Assembly (NCBI GenBank): GCA_002428865.1
Contig: DIYB01000021.1
Span: 879 to 7,087 of the forward strand
Direction of reading: 5' to 3'
Origin: Patescibacteria group bacterium UBA6065
GTDB lineage: Bacteria; Patescibacteriota; Minisyncoccia; Phycocordibacterales; UBA6065
DNA: 6,209 nucleotides
The notes beneath the pieces were generated by a model that was given only the letters and a program-made list of their open reading frames with translations, did no database searches and was not told the DNA's origin. Every line of letters starts with the position of its first letter. Positions within the stretch are counted from its first letter, which is position 1. A program made the position numbers and the translations under genes. This document shows positions 1-5,528 of the stretch, piece after piece.

Positions 1-1
1 A

Positions 2-32
2 GGTCCGCATCACTGCGGACCCGCTTTTTATT
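2..32 (+). terminator. Rho-independent terminator of a gene left of the window
   Basis: A perfect 8-bp stem, GGTCCGCA at 2-9 with TGCGGACC at 14-21, closes a TCAC loop. It is followed by CGC and a T-rich tail (TTTTTATT, 25-32). The T-run lies on the plus strand, so it ends a plus-strand transcript from outside the window. It insulates the promoter at 69-97. Confidence 0.85.
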
Positions 33-68
33 ACTTTATATGGCTCTGTTGAGCGTCCACACGTACTA

Positions 69-97
69 TTGACTATATAGAGTAAAAGTAGTATAAT
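69..97 (+). promoter_or_regulatory. Strong sigma70-type promoter for the SPFH operon
   Basis: The -35 box TTGACT (69-74) and the -10 box TATAAT (92-97) are separated by exactly 17 bp, and the spacer is AT-rich. This is one mismatch from full consensus. The predicted start of transcription is near 104, leaving a leader of about 124 nt before the ATG at 228. It is the best-matching promoter in the window and implies constitutive, fairly strong expression. Confidence 0.85.
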
Positions 98-106
98 AGA
101 TACAGA

Positions 107-178
107 ATGTGCGAGGTGGCTCTCTGCCCCTCTCGCCCTTTGAAAACCAATCACTTTCTGAACAGGGCCTCATCATAA
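107..178 (+). CDS. Possible 23-codon leader ORF, near-leaderless
   Basis: An ATG at 107 opens a 23-codon frame ending in TAA at 176-178. It begins MCEVALCPSRPL. The ATG lies only about 3 nt after the predicted transcription start, so it could be read as a leaderless mRNA. The peptide is not recognised, and it has no run of one amino acid that would suggest an attenuation peptide. The stop is 49 nt before the SPFH start. A chance ORF in an untranslated leader is just as plausible. Confidence 0.2.
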   Translation: MCEVALCPSRPLKTNHFLNRASS

Positions 179-207
179 CGACGAGGTTCCGCGGAAATTC
201 CAACCAC

Positions 208-218
208 AAGGAGAGGAG
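208..218 (+). promoter_or_regulatory. Double Shine-Dalgarno of the SPFH gene
   Basis: AAGGAG (208-213) is followed at once by AGGAG (214-218), 9 nt before the ATG at 228. This strong site fixes the start codon. It contrasts with most of the minus-strand genes here, which have no such site. Confidence 0.8.
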
Positions 219-227
219 AATCGAAAC

Positions 228-1322
228 ATGATCATCACGATCACAGTCATCATTGCGGTGCTCGTGCTTCTGCCGATCGCCATCTATCATTCGGCACGGG
301 CAGAAAAGCAGTTCACCTTCGTGAAGACTGGTGAGATCAAATTCGTGGTGAGGGGCAAAAGCTTTGCCCGCCTCATCATGGATGTGCCCGGCTACATCTA
401 CGATGCCAGCAACGATCTCATCAGACCCGTCACACCAGAAGACCCACAACCACCACTCGGACTCATTGAACACCTAACCGGTGCTCGATATGTGAGCTTG
501 ATCTATCCGTACCATCGGGTATGGATATGGCTCTTTGAGTGGGATAAGCAGACCCGCGAGGCCGATACCAAAGACGACGCAGCGGATTCGAGTCCAAAAC
601 AGTCAAAAGCAAAAGTTGGGCCGGTGGATGCATACAATATCATCCATCGGAAGGAGCGCGTGAATTCGCTCTACCACGAATTCACCTATCCCCTCCTCGC
701 AAAAAACCTGGAGCTCAACGATACTTCGAAGGTAGATATTCGGATGCGACTCACGCTCCGAATGAGAAAACCTCGGTTCCTCGTCTTCACCTTAAACGGC
801 ACTTGGTATCCTGCTGCTATGAACGCAATCACCGCCTTCGCGGCCGATTTCGTCAAGCAACGCAACACAAACCAGATGTTCGATGCCTCCCAAACCAACG
901 GGGAGGTATTCAAGGCCTGGTTCACTGAGCGTAATCTCATCCTGCAGGACAGCATCGAGATCGTCGAAGCGATACTTGAGGGCTTTGAGCCGTCTGGTGA
1001 AGGTAAGGTCCAAGAAGCACAAGAGGCGCAGCGCGTCGCAGAGATCAGAAAAGTGACCCTGCAACTCGAAGGTGAGGCTGAGGCGGCAAAAAAGATCGCG
1101 ATAGCTCACGGTGAAGCCACTGCGATCCTCCAAAAGGGTCAAGCTGAAGCCGATATCCTTGAGCTGAAGCGGCAAAAACTCGGTGATCCACTCATGAGTA
1201 AGAAGTTTGAGGCTGATATGGTCGAAAACTTCGGAGGGTCCGCCCTCTCTATCGGAGGGGGTGGCCATCAAGCGCTCGTGGGCACACCGACAACCAGTAA
1301 CACGAACGGAGGTGCGTCATGA
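228..1322 (+). CDS. SPFH/band-7 (prohibitin/flotillin-like) membrane scaffold protein
   Basis: This 364-residue protein has one N-terminal membrane segment (residues about 2-22, no cleavage site evident) that would anchor it in the cytoplasmic membrane. A long mixed alpha/beta region follows (about 28-255) with the layout of an SPFH domain. Next comes an Ala/Glu-rich coiled coil (about 258-318) containing EAQEAQRVAE and EGEAEAAKKI, typical of band-7/flotillin proteins. The tail (335-364) is rich in Gly, Ser, Thr and Asn. Proteins of this family form ring- or cage-like oligomers on membranes and organise or guard other membrane proteins. A charged, low-complexity insert (about 105-132) interrupts the domain. 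The start is set by the double Shine-Dalgarno at 208-218 and the promoter at 69-97. It overlaps the next gene by ATGA, so the two products probably act together. The family is fairly certain; the precise function is unknown. Confidence 0.8.
   Translation: MIITITVIIAVLVLLPIAIYHSARAEKQFTFVKTGEIKFVVRGKSFARLIMDVPGYIYDASNDLIRPVTPEDPQPPLGLIEHLTGARYVSLIYPYHRVWIWLFEWDKQTREADTKDDAADSSPKQSKAKVGPVDAYNIIHRKERVNSLYHEFTYPLLAKNLELNDTSKVDIRMRLTLRMRKPRFLVFTLNGTWYPAAMNAITAFAADFVKQRNTNQMFDASQTNGEVFKAWFTERNLILQDSIEIVEAILEGFEPSGEGKVQEAQEAQRVAEIRKVTLQLEGEAEAAKKIAIAHGEATAILQKGQAEADILELKRQKLGDPLMSKKFEADMVENFGGSALSIGGGGHQALVGTPTTSNTNGGAS
1308..1313 (+). promoter_or_regulatory. Shine-Dalgarno of the second operon gene
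   Basis: GGAGGT lies 5 nt before the ATG at 1319, inside the last codons of the SPFH gene. It supports translation of the second gene by both coupling and its own ribosome site. Confidence 0.75.
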
Positions 1323-1981
1323 ACACATGGATCCAGGTAGGCATATCACTTACCATCATTGGAGTGGTGTTATACATCATCTCGTGGCTATCGTCACTCG
1401 TCTCGGAAAAGGAAGCCAGCAGACCCCGCGAGGAATCAGCGCCAGCGACTAAAGCTGAGGGGACCCTGTCTGGTTTCAGGAAATGGTTTTCGGACCATCA
1501 TGACCTGATCCAAACACTCGTCCTCACAGTCCTTGGTGTCGGGACCGTGCACATGCTCTGCATGAAACTCGGCAAACAAGGGTGGTGGCAACTCTACAAC
1601 CACGAGGCATTCTGGGCGCTTAATGCTGCCTTTATCCTCGCTATCTTTTTGACCCTCGTGGCCAAGAAGACGGTTGTAAAGCTGTGCGCTGCGGTGATCC
1701 TGTTCATGGTTGCCTTCGAGAGTTGGCAGATCTGGCGAGGAGGACACAACCCTTCCAGTCAGACAGTCTACACACTCAAGGCAAATCAGTGGAGTTCACC
1801 GATCGTTCTGTTGGGCAATAAGGTAAAGACGTTCCCGGATCATGTGCCGGTTGAGTTCGAAGACGTGGAGACGGGCCAGATCACGCACATCGGATCAGAG
1901 CAGAAGGTGCACCTCGCAGGAGTCAATGTGGTGCGAATCAGATCGCAAGAGAGGATTCGTTACACAGTTGAGCCTCAGTGA
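1319..1981 (+). CDS. Four-helix membrane protein, putative SPFH partner
   Basis: I do not recognise a family for this 220-residue protein. Hydrophobic segments lie at about 5-25, 63-83, 97-115 and 117-136. Between the first and second is a polar linker (28-60) with KEASRPREES. Residues 137-220 form a soluble, probably beta-rich domain. The start overlaps the SPFH stop (ATGA) and has a good Shine-Dalgarno at 1308-1313, so the two are co-translated. SPFH genes are often paired with nfeD, whose product has membrane helices followed by a small C-terminal OB-fold. The overall plan here (helices then a beta-type tail ending GVNVVRIRSQERIRYTVEP) is similar, but I see no convincing NfeD signature. 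It may be an analogue or a highly diverged relative. It is a real gene: start, length, spacing and downstream terminator all agree. Confidence 0.7.
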   Translation: MNTWIQVGISLTIIGVVLYIISWLSSLVSEKEASRPREESAPATKAEGTLSGFRKWFSDHHDLIQTLVLTVLGVGTVHMLCMKLGKQGWWQLYNHEAFWALNAAFILAIFLTLVAKKTVVKLCAAVILFMVAFESWQIWRGGHNPSSQTVYTLKANQWSSPIVLLGNKVKTFPDHVPVEFEDVETGQITHIGSEQKVHLAGVNVVRIRSQERIRYTVEPQ

Positions 1982-1995
1982 GTAGAGTTCTTTAC

Positions 1996-2027
1996 GGAGA
2001 GTATGGTTCGCCCAGCTCTCCTTTTTT
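1996..2027 (+). terminator. Terminator of the SPFH operon
   Basis: GGAGAG (1996-2001) pairs with CTCTCC (2016-2021), with a shorter inner stem TGG/CCA (2004-2006 and 2012-2014) around TTCGC. TTTTTT follows at 2022-2027. It begins 14 nt after the stop codon at 1979-1981, as expected for the operon end. Confidence 0.8.
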
Positions 2028-2043
2028 ATTTCTCTTACATACG

Positions 2044-2077
2044 AAAACCCCCACACCGAGACCGGTGCGAGGGTTTT
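2044..2077 (-). terminator. Terminator of the minus-strand pilin array
   Basis: The outer arms AAAACCC (2044-2050) and GGGTTTT (2071-2077) and the inner arms CACCG (2054-2058) and CGGTG (2063-2067) enclose an AGAC loop, with a 3-by-3 internal loop between the stems. Read on the minus strand the hairpin ends in TTTT, then CGTATG, a short U-run. It lies 12 nt beyond the stop of pilin E, between two convergent operons. It could also act in the other direction as a backup. Confidence 0.7.
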
Positions 2078-2089
2078 GTGGGAATTGCA

Positions 2090-2341
2090 CTAGACCCCGA
2101 GAGTCCGCTGGATAATAGCGATGATACCCCAGACAGAGATCATGATGAACAATCCGACTGTTGACCACAAGATGTGGTTCCTCCCCTCTATCCGACCATC
2201 ACTCTCACCAGATCGCCTGATAAATGTGAAGACGCCAAATATGAAGTAGAGGACAGCGAGCGCAAAGAGAAGTTTGACTGCCGGATCGAGAACAATCGTG
2301 GCAAACTTCTGAACAATAGGCAGCTGAAGTGGATTATCCAT
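2090..2341 (-). CDS. Pilin-like protein E, 83 aa, two membrane helices, no signal peptide
   Basis: This is the last and smallest of five tandem paralogues. Helix 1 (about 22-42) and helix 2 (about 57-77) flank a polar, charged loop with RRSGESDGR and IEGRNH. The second helix, with FIMISVWGIIAII, matches FVMVSVWGLVNIL in D and FVMVSIWGLVNIL in C, so these three form a subfamily. Unlike A-D it has no signal peptide; a short amphipathic stretch precedes helix 1. The two-helix, charged-loop plan is that of VirB2/TrbC-type and related T4SS pilin-like proteins, but with so little sequence the assignment rests on its neighbours. It starts 17 nt after the stop of D with no good Shine-Dalgarno, so it is probably co-transcribed with D. 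It may be an accessory membrane subunit and not a secreted pilin. Confidence 0.65.
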   Translation of the reverse strand: MDNPLQLPIVQKFATIVLDPAVKLLFALAVLYFIFGVFTFIRRSGESDGRIEGRNHILWSTVGLFIMISVWGIIAIIQRTLGV

Positions 2342-2358
2342 GAACTCGTCTCAGGTGA

Positions 2359-2709
2359 TTACCTCGGAACCTGTGGGAGATCTGGGAGGCGCTGTGCGTT
2401 ATTGTTGAGATTGAACGTACCGACGAGAATGTTCACGAGACCCCAGACCGAGACCATGACGAAGAGTGCGATAACACCCCAGATAACGGTATTCTTTGCC
2501 TTCTCCTTCTTCTCATCGTCTGCAGCGAGGAAGAGCTGGAAGAGGCCGTAGACGAACCAGACAACTGCCGCAGCGATGAGAAGCGGAAGCGCGGTGTCGA
2601 GAATCCTCTTCACGAATGAGAAAATGTCCCAGACGTTACCGATCGACGACTGCGCAGACGCGACAGCCGGAAGAGCAAACGAGAGGGCAACAATGCCAAA
2701 CTTTTTCAT
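2359..2709 (-). CDS. Pilin-like protein D (T4SS/VirB2-TrbC-like)
   Basis: This 116-residue protein has a clear signal peptide (residues 1-19, ending AVASA before Gln20). Helix 1 is at about 38-61 and helix 2 at about 74-97. The loop between them is strongly charged (AADDEKKEKAKN). The tail is rich in Asn and Pro and ends LPDLPQVPR. After cleavage it would be a small two-helix inner-membrane protein of the kind annotated as T4SS pilin (PF18895-like) in Patescibacteria; I name that family from memory of its layout, not from a search. It is the first gene of its own unit: a terminator and a -10 box lie just upstream. The leader of about 44 nt has no Shine-Dalgarno, ending TACTATTACATG. Its second helix is nearly the same as that of C, indicating tandem duplication. 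Confidence 0.75.
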   Translation of the reverse strand: MKKFGIVALSFALPAVASAQSSIGNVWDIFSFVKRILDTALPLLIAAAVVWFVYGLFQLFLAADDEKKEKAKNTVIWGVIALFVMVSVWGLVNILVGTFNLNNNAQRLPDLPQVPR

Positions 2710-2759
2710 GTAATAGTAATAACTAACTGATAAGCGTACTCAACGGGCGGTACTTTCCT

Positions 2760-2765
2760 ATTATA
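2760..2765 (-). promoter_or_regulatory. -10 box of a promoter for pilins D-E
   Basis: On the minus strand TATAAT is read from 2765 to 2760, putting the transcription start near 2753, about 44 nt before the D start codon. At 17 bp upstream the sequence is CCCGTA, not a -35 box, because this region is the terminator stem at 2775-2792. The -10 is perfect but stands alone, so it is either weak or helped by an activator. Confidence 0.55.
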
Positions 2766-2771
2766 CAACGG

Positions 2772-2792
2772 AAAAGCCCCCGTACGGGGGCT
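2772..2792 (-). terminator. Terminator between pilins C and D
   Basis: AGCCCCC (2775-2781) pairs with GGGGGCT (2786-2792) around a 4-nt loop, within the perfect palindrome AGCCCCCGTACGGGGGCT. On the minus strand the stem runs into TTTT. It lies 32 nt after the stop of pilin C and ends the methyltransferase-to-C transcript in full or in part. Confidence 0.8.
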
Positions 2793-2824
2793 GTGGGGAT
2801 AATGCCTATAGAAGGAAAACTAAC

Positions 2825-3202
2825 TTACTTTACCTTTATAAGTTCTATGTCAGTAATAGGACCTTGTTTGAGACCAAATGTGTTATTGAGAATATTGACG
2901 AGACCCCAGATAGACACCATGACAAAGATACCGATAATGCCGTACATAATAGTCTGCTTTCCCTCCTCCCTCTTCTCTTCGCTCCTGATCATGTTGAATG
3001 CACCCCAGATGACATAGAGTACCGCAGCGGAGATGATGAGACCGATTGCAGTGTTCATAAATCCAACAATACAGTTCACAACACCAGAGAGACCAGTCGA
3101 CTGCAAATTTGAGCAATTCGAAATACCTTGCACCTGTGCTCCTGCGACAAATGGCGCAAACACAATAAGCGTGAGAACTAATATGGTGAAAAATTTTTTC
3201 AT
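2825..3202 (-). CDS. Pilin-like protein C (T4SS/VirB2-TrbC-like), two cysteines
   Basis: This 125-residue protein has a signal peptide (1-22, ending VAGA before Gln23), helix 1 at about 49-72 and helix 2 at about 84-106, joined by the charged loop RSEEKREEGKQ. Cys30 and Cys44 lie in the short mature N-terminus before helix 1 and could form a disulfide outside the membrane. Helix 2 (FVMVSIWGLVNIL) is shared with D. The DNA for this part is also close: 2888-2910 and 2425-2447 match at 21 of 23 positions. It starts 3 nt after the stop of B with no Shine-Dalgarno, so translation probably relies on reinitiation. The terminator 32 nt downstream makes it the last gene of the upstream unit. The membrane-pilin-like class is well supported; the exact role is not. 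Confidence 0.75.
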   Translation of the reverse strand: MKKFFTILVLTLIVFAPFVAGAQVQGISNCSNLQSTGLSGVVNCIVGFMNTAIGLIISAAVLYVIWGAFNMIRSEEKREEGKQTIMYGIIGIFVMVSIWGLVNILNNTFGLKQGPITDIELIKVK

Positions 3203-3205
3203 ACG

Positions 3206-3622
3206 TTAATTTTGTAATGATTTGATAGTTGATTCAATTACCGATGTGATGACATTGATGCCAATAATTATTATAGCTCCGATCGTGGTATTGAGGAAAG
3301 CGCGCTTTGCCTCAGAGAGCTCCTCGGGATTGCCCTGCGCCTTCACAAACTTGAAGCCAGCGAGGAGATAGAAGGCTGCGATAACCACATACGAGAGTCC
3401 AACAATGAAGTTGATGATCATATAAAAGAGCTCCGAAATACTCTTGACCTCGAGCGGATTCTTGAATTCAGCAGTGATCTGTGATGTGCCAGGATTGGCC
3501 GTGCTACCCGTGATCGTTTTGCCTGGATCTCCAGTCACTTCGACCGCATGTGCATAGTGCGAATACCCAAACGGGAGTACAAGAATGGTCGCTACAAGTG
3601 AAGCAAAAAAAAGTGTTTTCAT
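3206..3622 (-). CDS. Pilin-like protein B (T4SS/VirB2-TrbC-like)
   Basis: This 138-residue protein has a signal peptide (1-26, ending HYAHA before Val27). A Gly/Thr/Pro-rich mature N-terminus of about 35 residues follows, then helix 1 (about 66-92) and helix 2 (about 108-130). The connecting segment AGFKFVKAQGNPEELSEAKR matches the A segment TGFKYLTAGGDAYKLEEAKK in pattern: Gly-Phe-Lys, a small polar turn, then a Glu-x-Ala-Lys helix start. A and B thus form a second subfamily, apart from C-D-E. It has no cysteine. It starts 5 nt after the stop of A (CAACC between) with no Shine-Dalgarno, so it is probably coupled. The topology fits a processed two-helix pilin-like subunit. Confidence 0.78.
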   Translation of the reverse strand: MKTLFFASLVATILVLPFGYSHYAHAVEVTGDPGKTITGSTANPGTSQITAEFKNPLEVKSISELFYMIINFIVGLSYVVIAAFYLLAGFKFVKAQGNPEELSEAKRAFLNTTIGAIIIIGINVITSVIESTIKSLQN

Positions 3623-3627
3623 GGTTG

Positions 3628-4197
3628 TTATTCTACTAGTTTTCTGAACTCCGAGTTCTTCTGCAGTTCAGTCTTGGTATCCGAAGAAATAAAATTCTTC
3701 AGTATTGTATTGACGACAAGCCACGCAGCGAGTACCCAGAAAATACCGATTGCGACGGGAATGAGCATCTTCTTCGCCTCTTCGAGTTTGTATGCATCCC
3801 CGCCAGCGGTGAGGTATTTGAAACCAGTATAGAGAATAATACCGACCACAAGCGGTATCGAGAGATAGAGGAGGAATGTGAGAATTCGCTGAAATGTCGC
3901 TACCACCGCCTTGAAATTGCACTCAACACCCTTCTTCCATTTGCCTGTTTGTGGGTCAAAACCACCCTCATTACACGGGACGATTTGAAAATTGGATGCA
4001 CGTGGGTTATCCGCACCAATCCCTCCGTCTATCGATTGATTTTGAACCCAGTACGGATTCTCAGAATCAGCACGAAGCGTTCCGGGTGCATTCGGATCCA
4101 CTGTTGGAATCATGACCTGAGCCAACATCGAGAGAGGGGCTATCAGGGCGGCCAATACGGTAGCGTAGAGTAGTGACGCAAAAATTATTTTTTTCAT
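3628..4197 (-). CDS. Pilin-like protein A (T4SS pilin family), with extended N-terminal domain
   Basis: This is the longest of the five, at 189 residues. The signal peptide (1-26, ending SMLA before Gln27) is followed by about 75 mature residues outside the membrane containing Cys75 and Cys93, a possible disulfide around a GGFDPQTGKWKKG turn. Helix 1 (about 103-130) and helix 2 (about 144-168) flank AGGDAYKLEEAKKM. The helix block, with SIPLVVGIILYTGFKYLTAG, is the form I associate with T4SS pilin (PF18895-like) proteins of Patescibacteria. The ATG overlaps the stop of the solute-binding protein (ATGA), and an SD-like AGGAA lies 6 nt upstream at 4208-4204. It is thus the array gene most tightly coupled to the receptor. 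The charged C-terminal tail (170-189) is probably exposed. Confidence 0.8.
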   Translation of the reverse strand: MKKIIFASLLYATVLAALIAPLSMLAQVMIPTVDPNAPGTLRADSENPYWVQNQSIDGGIGADNPRASNFQIVPCNEGGFDPQTGKWKKGVECNFKAVVATFQRILTFLLYLSIPLVVGIILYTGFKYLTAGGDAYKLEEAKKMLIPVAIGIFWVLAAWLVVNTILKNFISSDTKTELQKNSEFRKLVE

Positions 4198-5501
4198 TGG
4201 GTGTTCCTGATGAGACCATCGATCTCCAGAGATGCGGTGCGTACTGACTCTGAAATGAGGAGCTTGCCAGATGTCACATTCTCGACGAGACGAGTAAAGA
4301 CAGTGTCAGTCCCCTCCCTATTGGGATCAAGCCATGCCCTCGCATTGAGCGCACCTTTGTAGAACACTGCTCGATACGCGTCAGATGGTAGAGATGCGAG
4401 GAGGTCACGACGCACAGGAGGAAGACCACTCTTTGTCACCCACTCGGTGATGATCGGCGCCGACGTAAGTGTTGTCGCAGCGACATATGATGCGCCGATA
4501 TTTTGTGAAGATTTGAGTATCGCAATCGCGTGCACCCGACCAAATGTCATCGAACGACCTCCGGTCTGAGGTACATCAGCAACATCGAAATTGAGATTGG
4601 GATTTGCGGCGCGTATACCAGAGAGCTCACTCGCGTAGCCGAGGTAGAGTGCAAGTCTACCTGACACAAAACTCGTGCGCGAACGAGCGAGCGAGCGATT
4701 CCATGAATAGGTAGGCTTTACAGGATTTGCAAACTCGGTAAAGAACCGGACCGCCTCCTCAGCAGGTGCGAGCGTCCTACCCTGCATGGAGAAAACACTC
4801 ACGAGCGACCCCTGAGTATCGCGTGAGACTATCGGAGTACCCGCCTGAAGTGCGAGGAGGGCAACAATGTCTTTTGCATGATCGACATTACGAATCTCAC
4901 CAAACGAGACGAGACTTTGTATGAGATTGCCTGACCCATCTTTTTTCGTCACTTTTGAAACGAGAGGTGCGAGCTCGGTCCAGTTGCGTGGCGGTGAAGC
5001 GAGGCCTGCGTCAGCGAGCATGTCCCTGTTCCAGTACATGACGAGAGGATCAATCGAGAACGGCATACCAATGACACCGCCCTCCCCGAGATTCGAACGA
5101 GGTATAAGGTAGAGCTCCCCCGCCTCCACAAAAGAGTCTTTGAATGTGCGCTCAGAATAGGATGAGTACGGAATAACGTAGAACTTATCGAGTTGCTTGA
5201 CGATGAGGTCCTGTGGGAGAAGCACTAGATCTGGCCCCCGACCGCTCGCCAAGGCTTCGATGAGATCCACCTCGAACGAAGACGAGCTCTTCTCAACATA
5301 GGTGACATTCACATCCCTCTTGTTCTTGATGGCGACATCTGACAAAAAGCTGGACATTGTCGCACTATCAAACGTACCCCACATGACGAGCTGTGGAGCG
5401 GTCGCAGAACTACCACTATTTTTTGAGAGCGCAAAGAGGGCGACGCCAACGACCGCGAAGATGACGAGGAGTGTGGTAAAAATGATTTGGAATCGTGTCA
5501 T
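4194..5501 (-). CDS. Membrane-anchored extracellular solute-binding protein (family 1-like)
   Basis: This 435-residue protein resembles the binding proteins of MalE/UgpB-type ABC importers. An N-terminal hydrophobic segment (about 5-25) is followed by a Ser-rich linker and the first beta strand (LVMWGTFDS). Typical marks are GRGPDLVLLP (87-96), GMPFSIDPLVMYWNRD (145-160) followed by MLADAGLASPPRNWTEL (161-177), and FVSGRLALYLGYASEL (278-293). I see no cysteine in the protein, so it is not a lipoprotein; it would stay attached by an uncleaved signal anchor or be released. Its ligand cannot be read from sequence; sugars or other small solutes are usual in the family. No ABC permease or ATPase is nearby; instead its stop overlaps the start of pilin A. 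It starts 27 nt after the methyltransferase stop, without a Shine-Dalgarno. Confidence 0.83.
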   Translation of the reverse strand: MTRFQIIFTTLLVIFAVVGVALFALSKNSGSSATAPQLVMWGTFDSATMSSFLSDVAIKNKRDVNVTYVEKSSSSFEVDLIEALASGRGPDLVLLPQDLIVKQLDKFYVIPYSSYSERTFKDSFVEAGELYLIPRSNLGEGGVIGMPFSIDPLVMYWNRDMLADAGLASPPRNWTELAPLVSKVTKKDGSGNLIQSLVSFGEIRNVDHAKDIVALLALQAGTPIVSRDTQGSLVSVFSMQGRTLAPAEEAVRFFTEFANPVKPTYSWNRSLARSRTSFVSGRLALYLGYASELSGIRAANPNLNFDVADVPQTGGRSMTFGRVHAIAILKSSQNIGASYVAATTLTSAPIITEWVTKSGLPPVRRDLLASLPSDAYRAVFYKGALNARAWLDPNREGTDTVFTRLVENVTSGKLLISESVRTASLEIDGLIRNTQ

Positions 5502-5528
5502 GAGGAATAAGCGACGTGATGTATATGA

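Noticed and set aside
66..473. A 135-residue minus-strand open frame covering the promoter and the start of the SPFH gene
   Set aside because: It overlaps a near-perfect promoter and a well-supported gene on the other strand, has no start signal, and its translation looks like non-coding sequence (Trp- and His-rich, no domain).
792..1271. A 159-residue minus-strand open frame inside the SPFH gene
   Set aside because: It lies wholly antisense to the coiled-coil part of a real gene. Glu- and Ala-rich codons seldom give stops on the opposite strand, which explains its length.
1319..1981. Calling the second plus-strand protein NfeD
   Set aside because: Operon position and the helices-plus-tail plan fit, but I could not find a convincing NfeD OB-fold signature, so only an analogy is stated.
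2174..2551. A 125-residue plus-strand open frame across pilins E and D
   Set aside because: It runs antisense over two real genes and their junction, and has no promoter, ribosome site or recognisable fold.
4194..5501. Lipoprotein signal on the binding protein
   Set aside because: There is no cysteine after the N-terminal hydrophobic segment, so no lipobox is possible.
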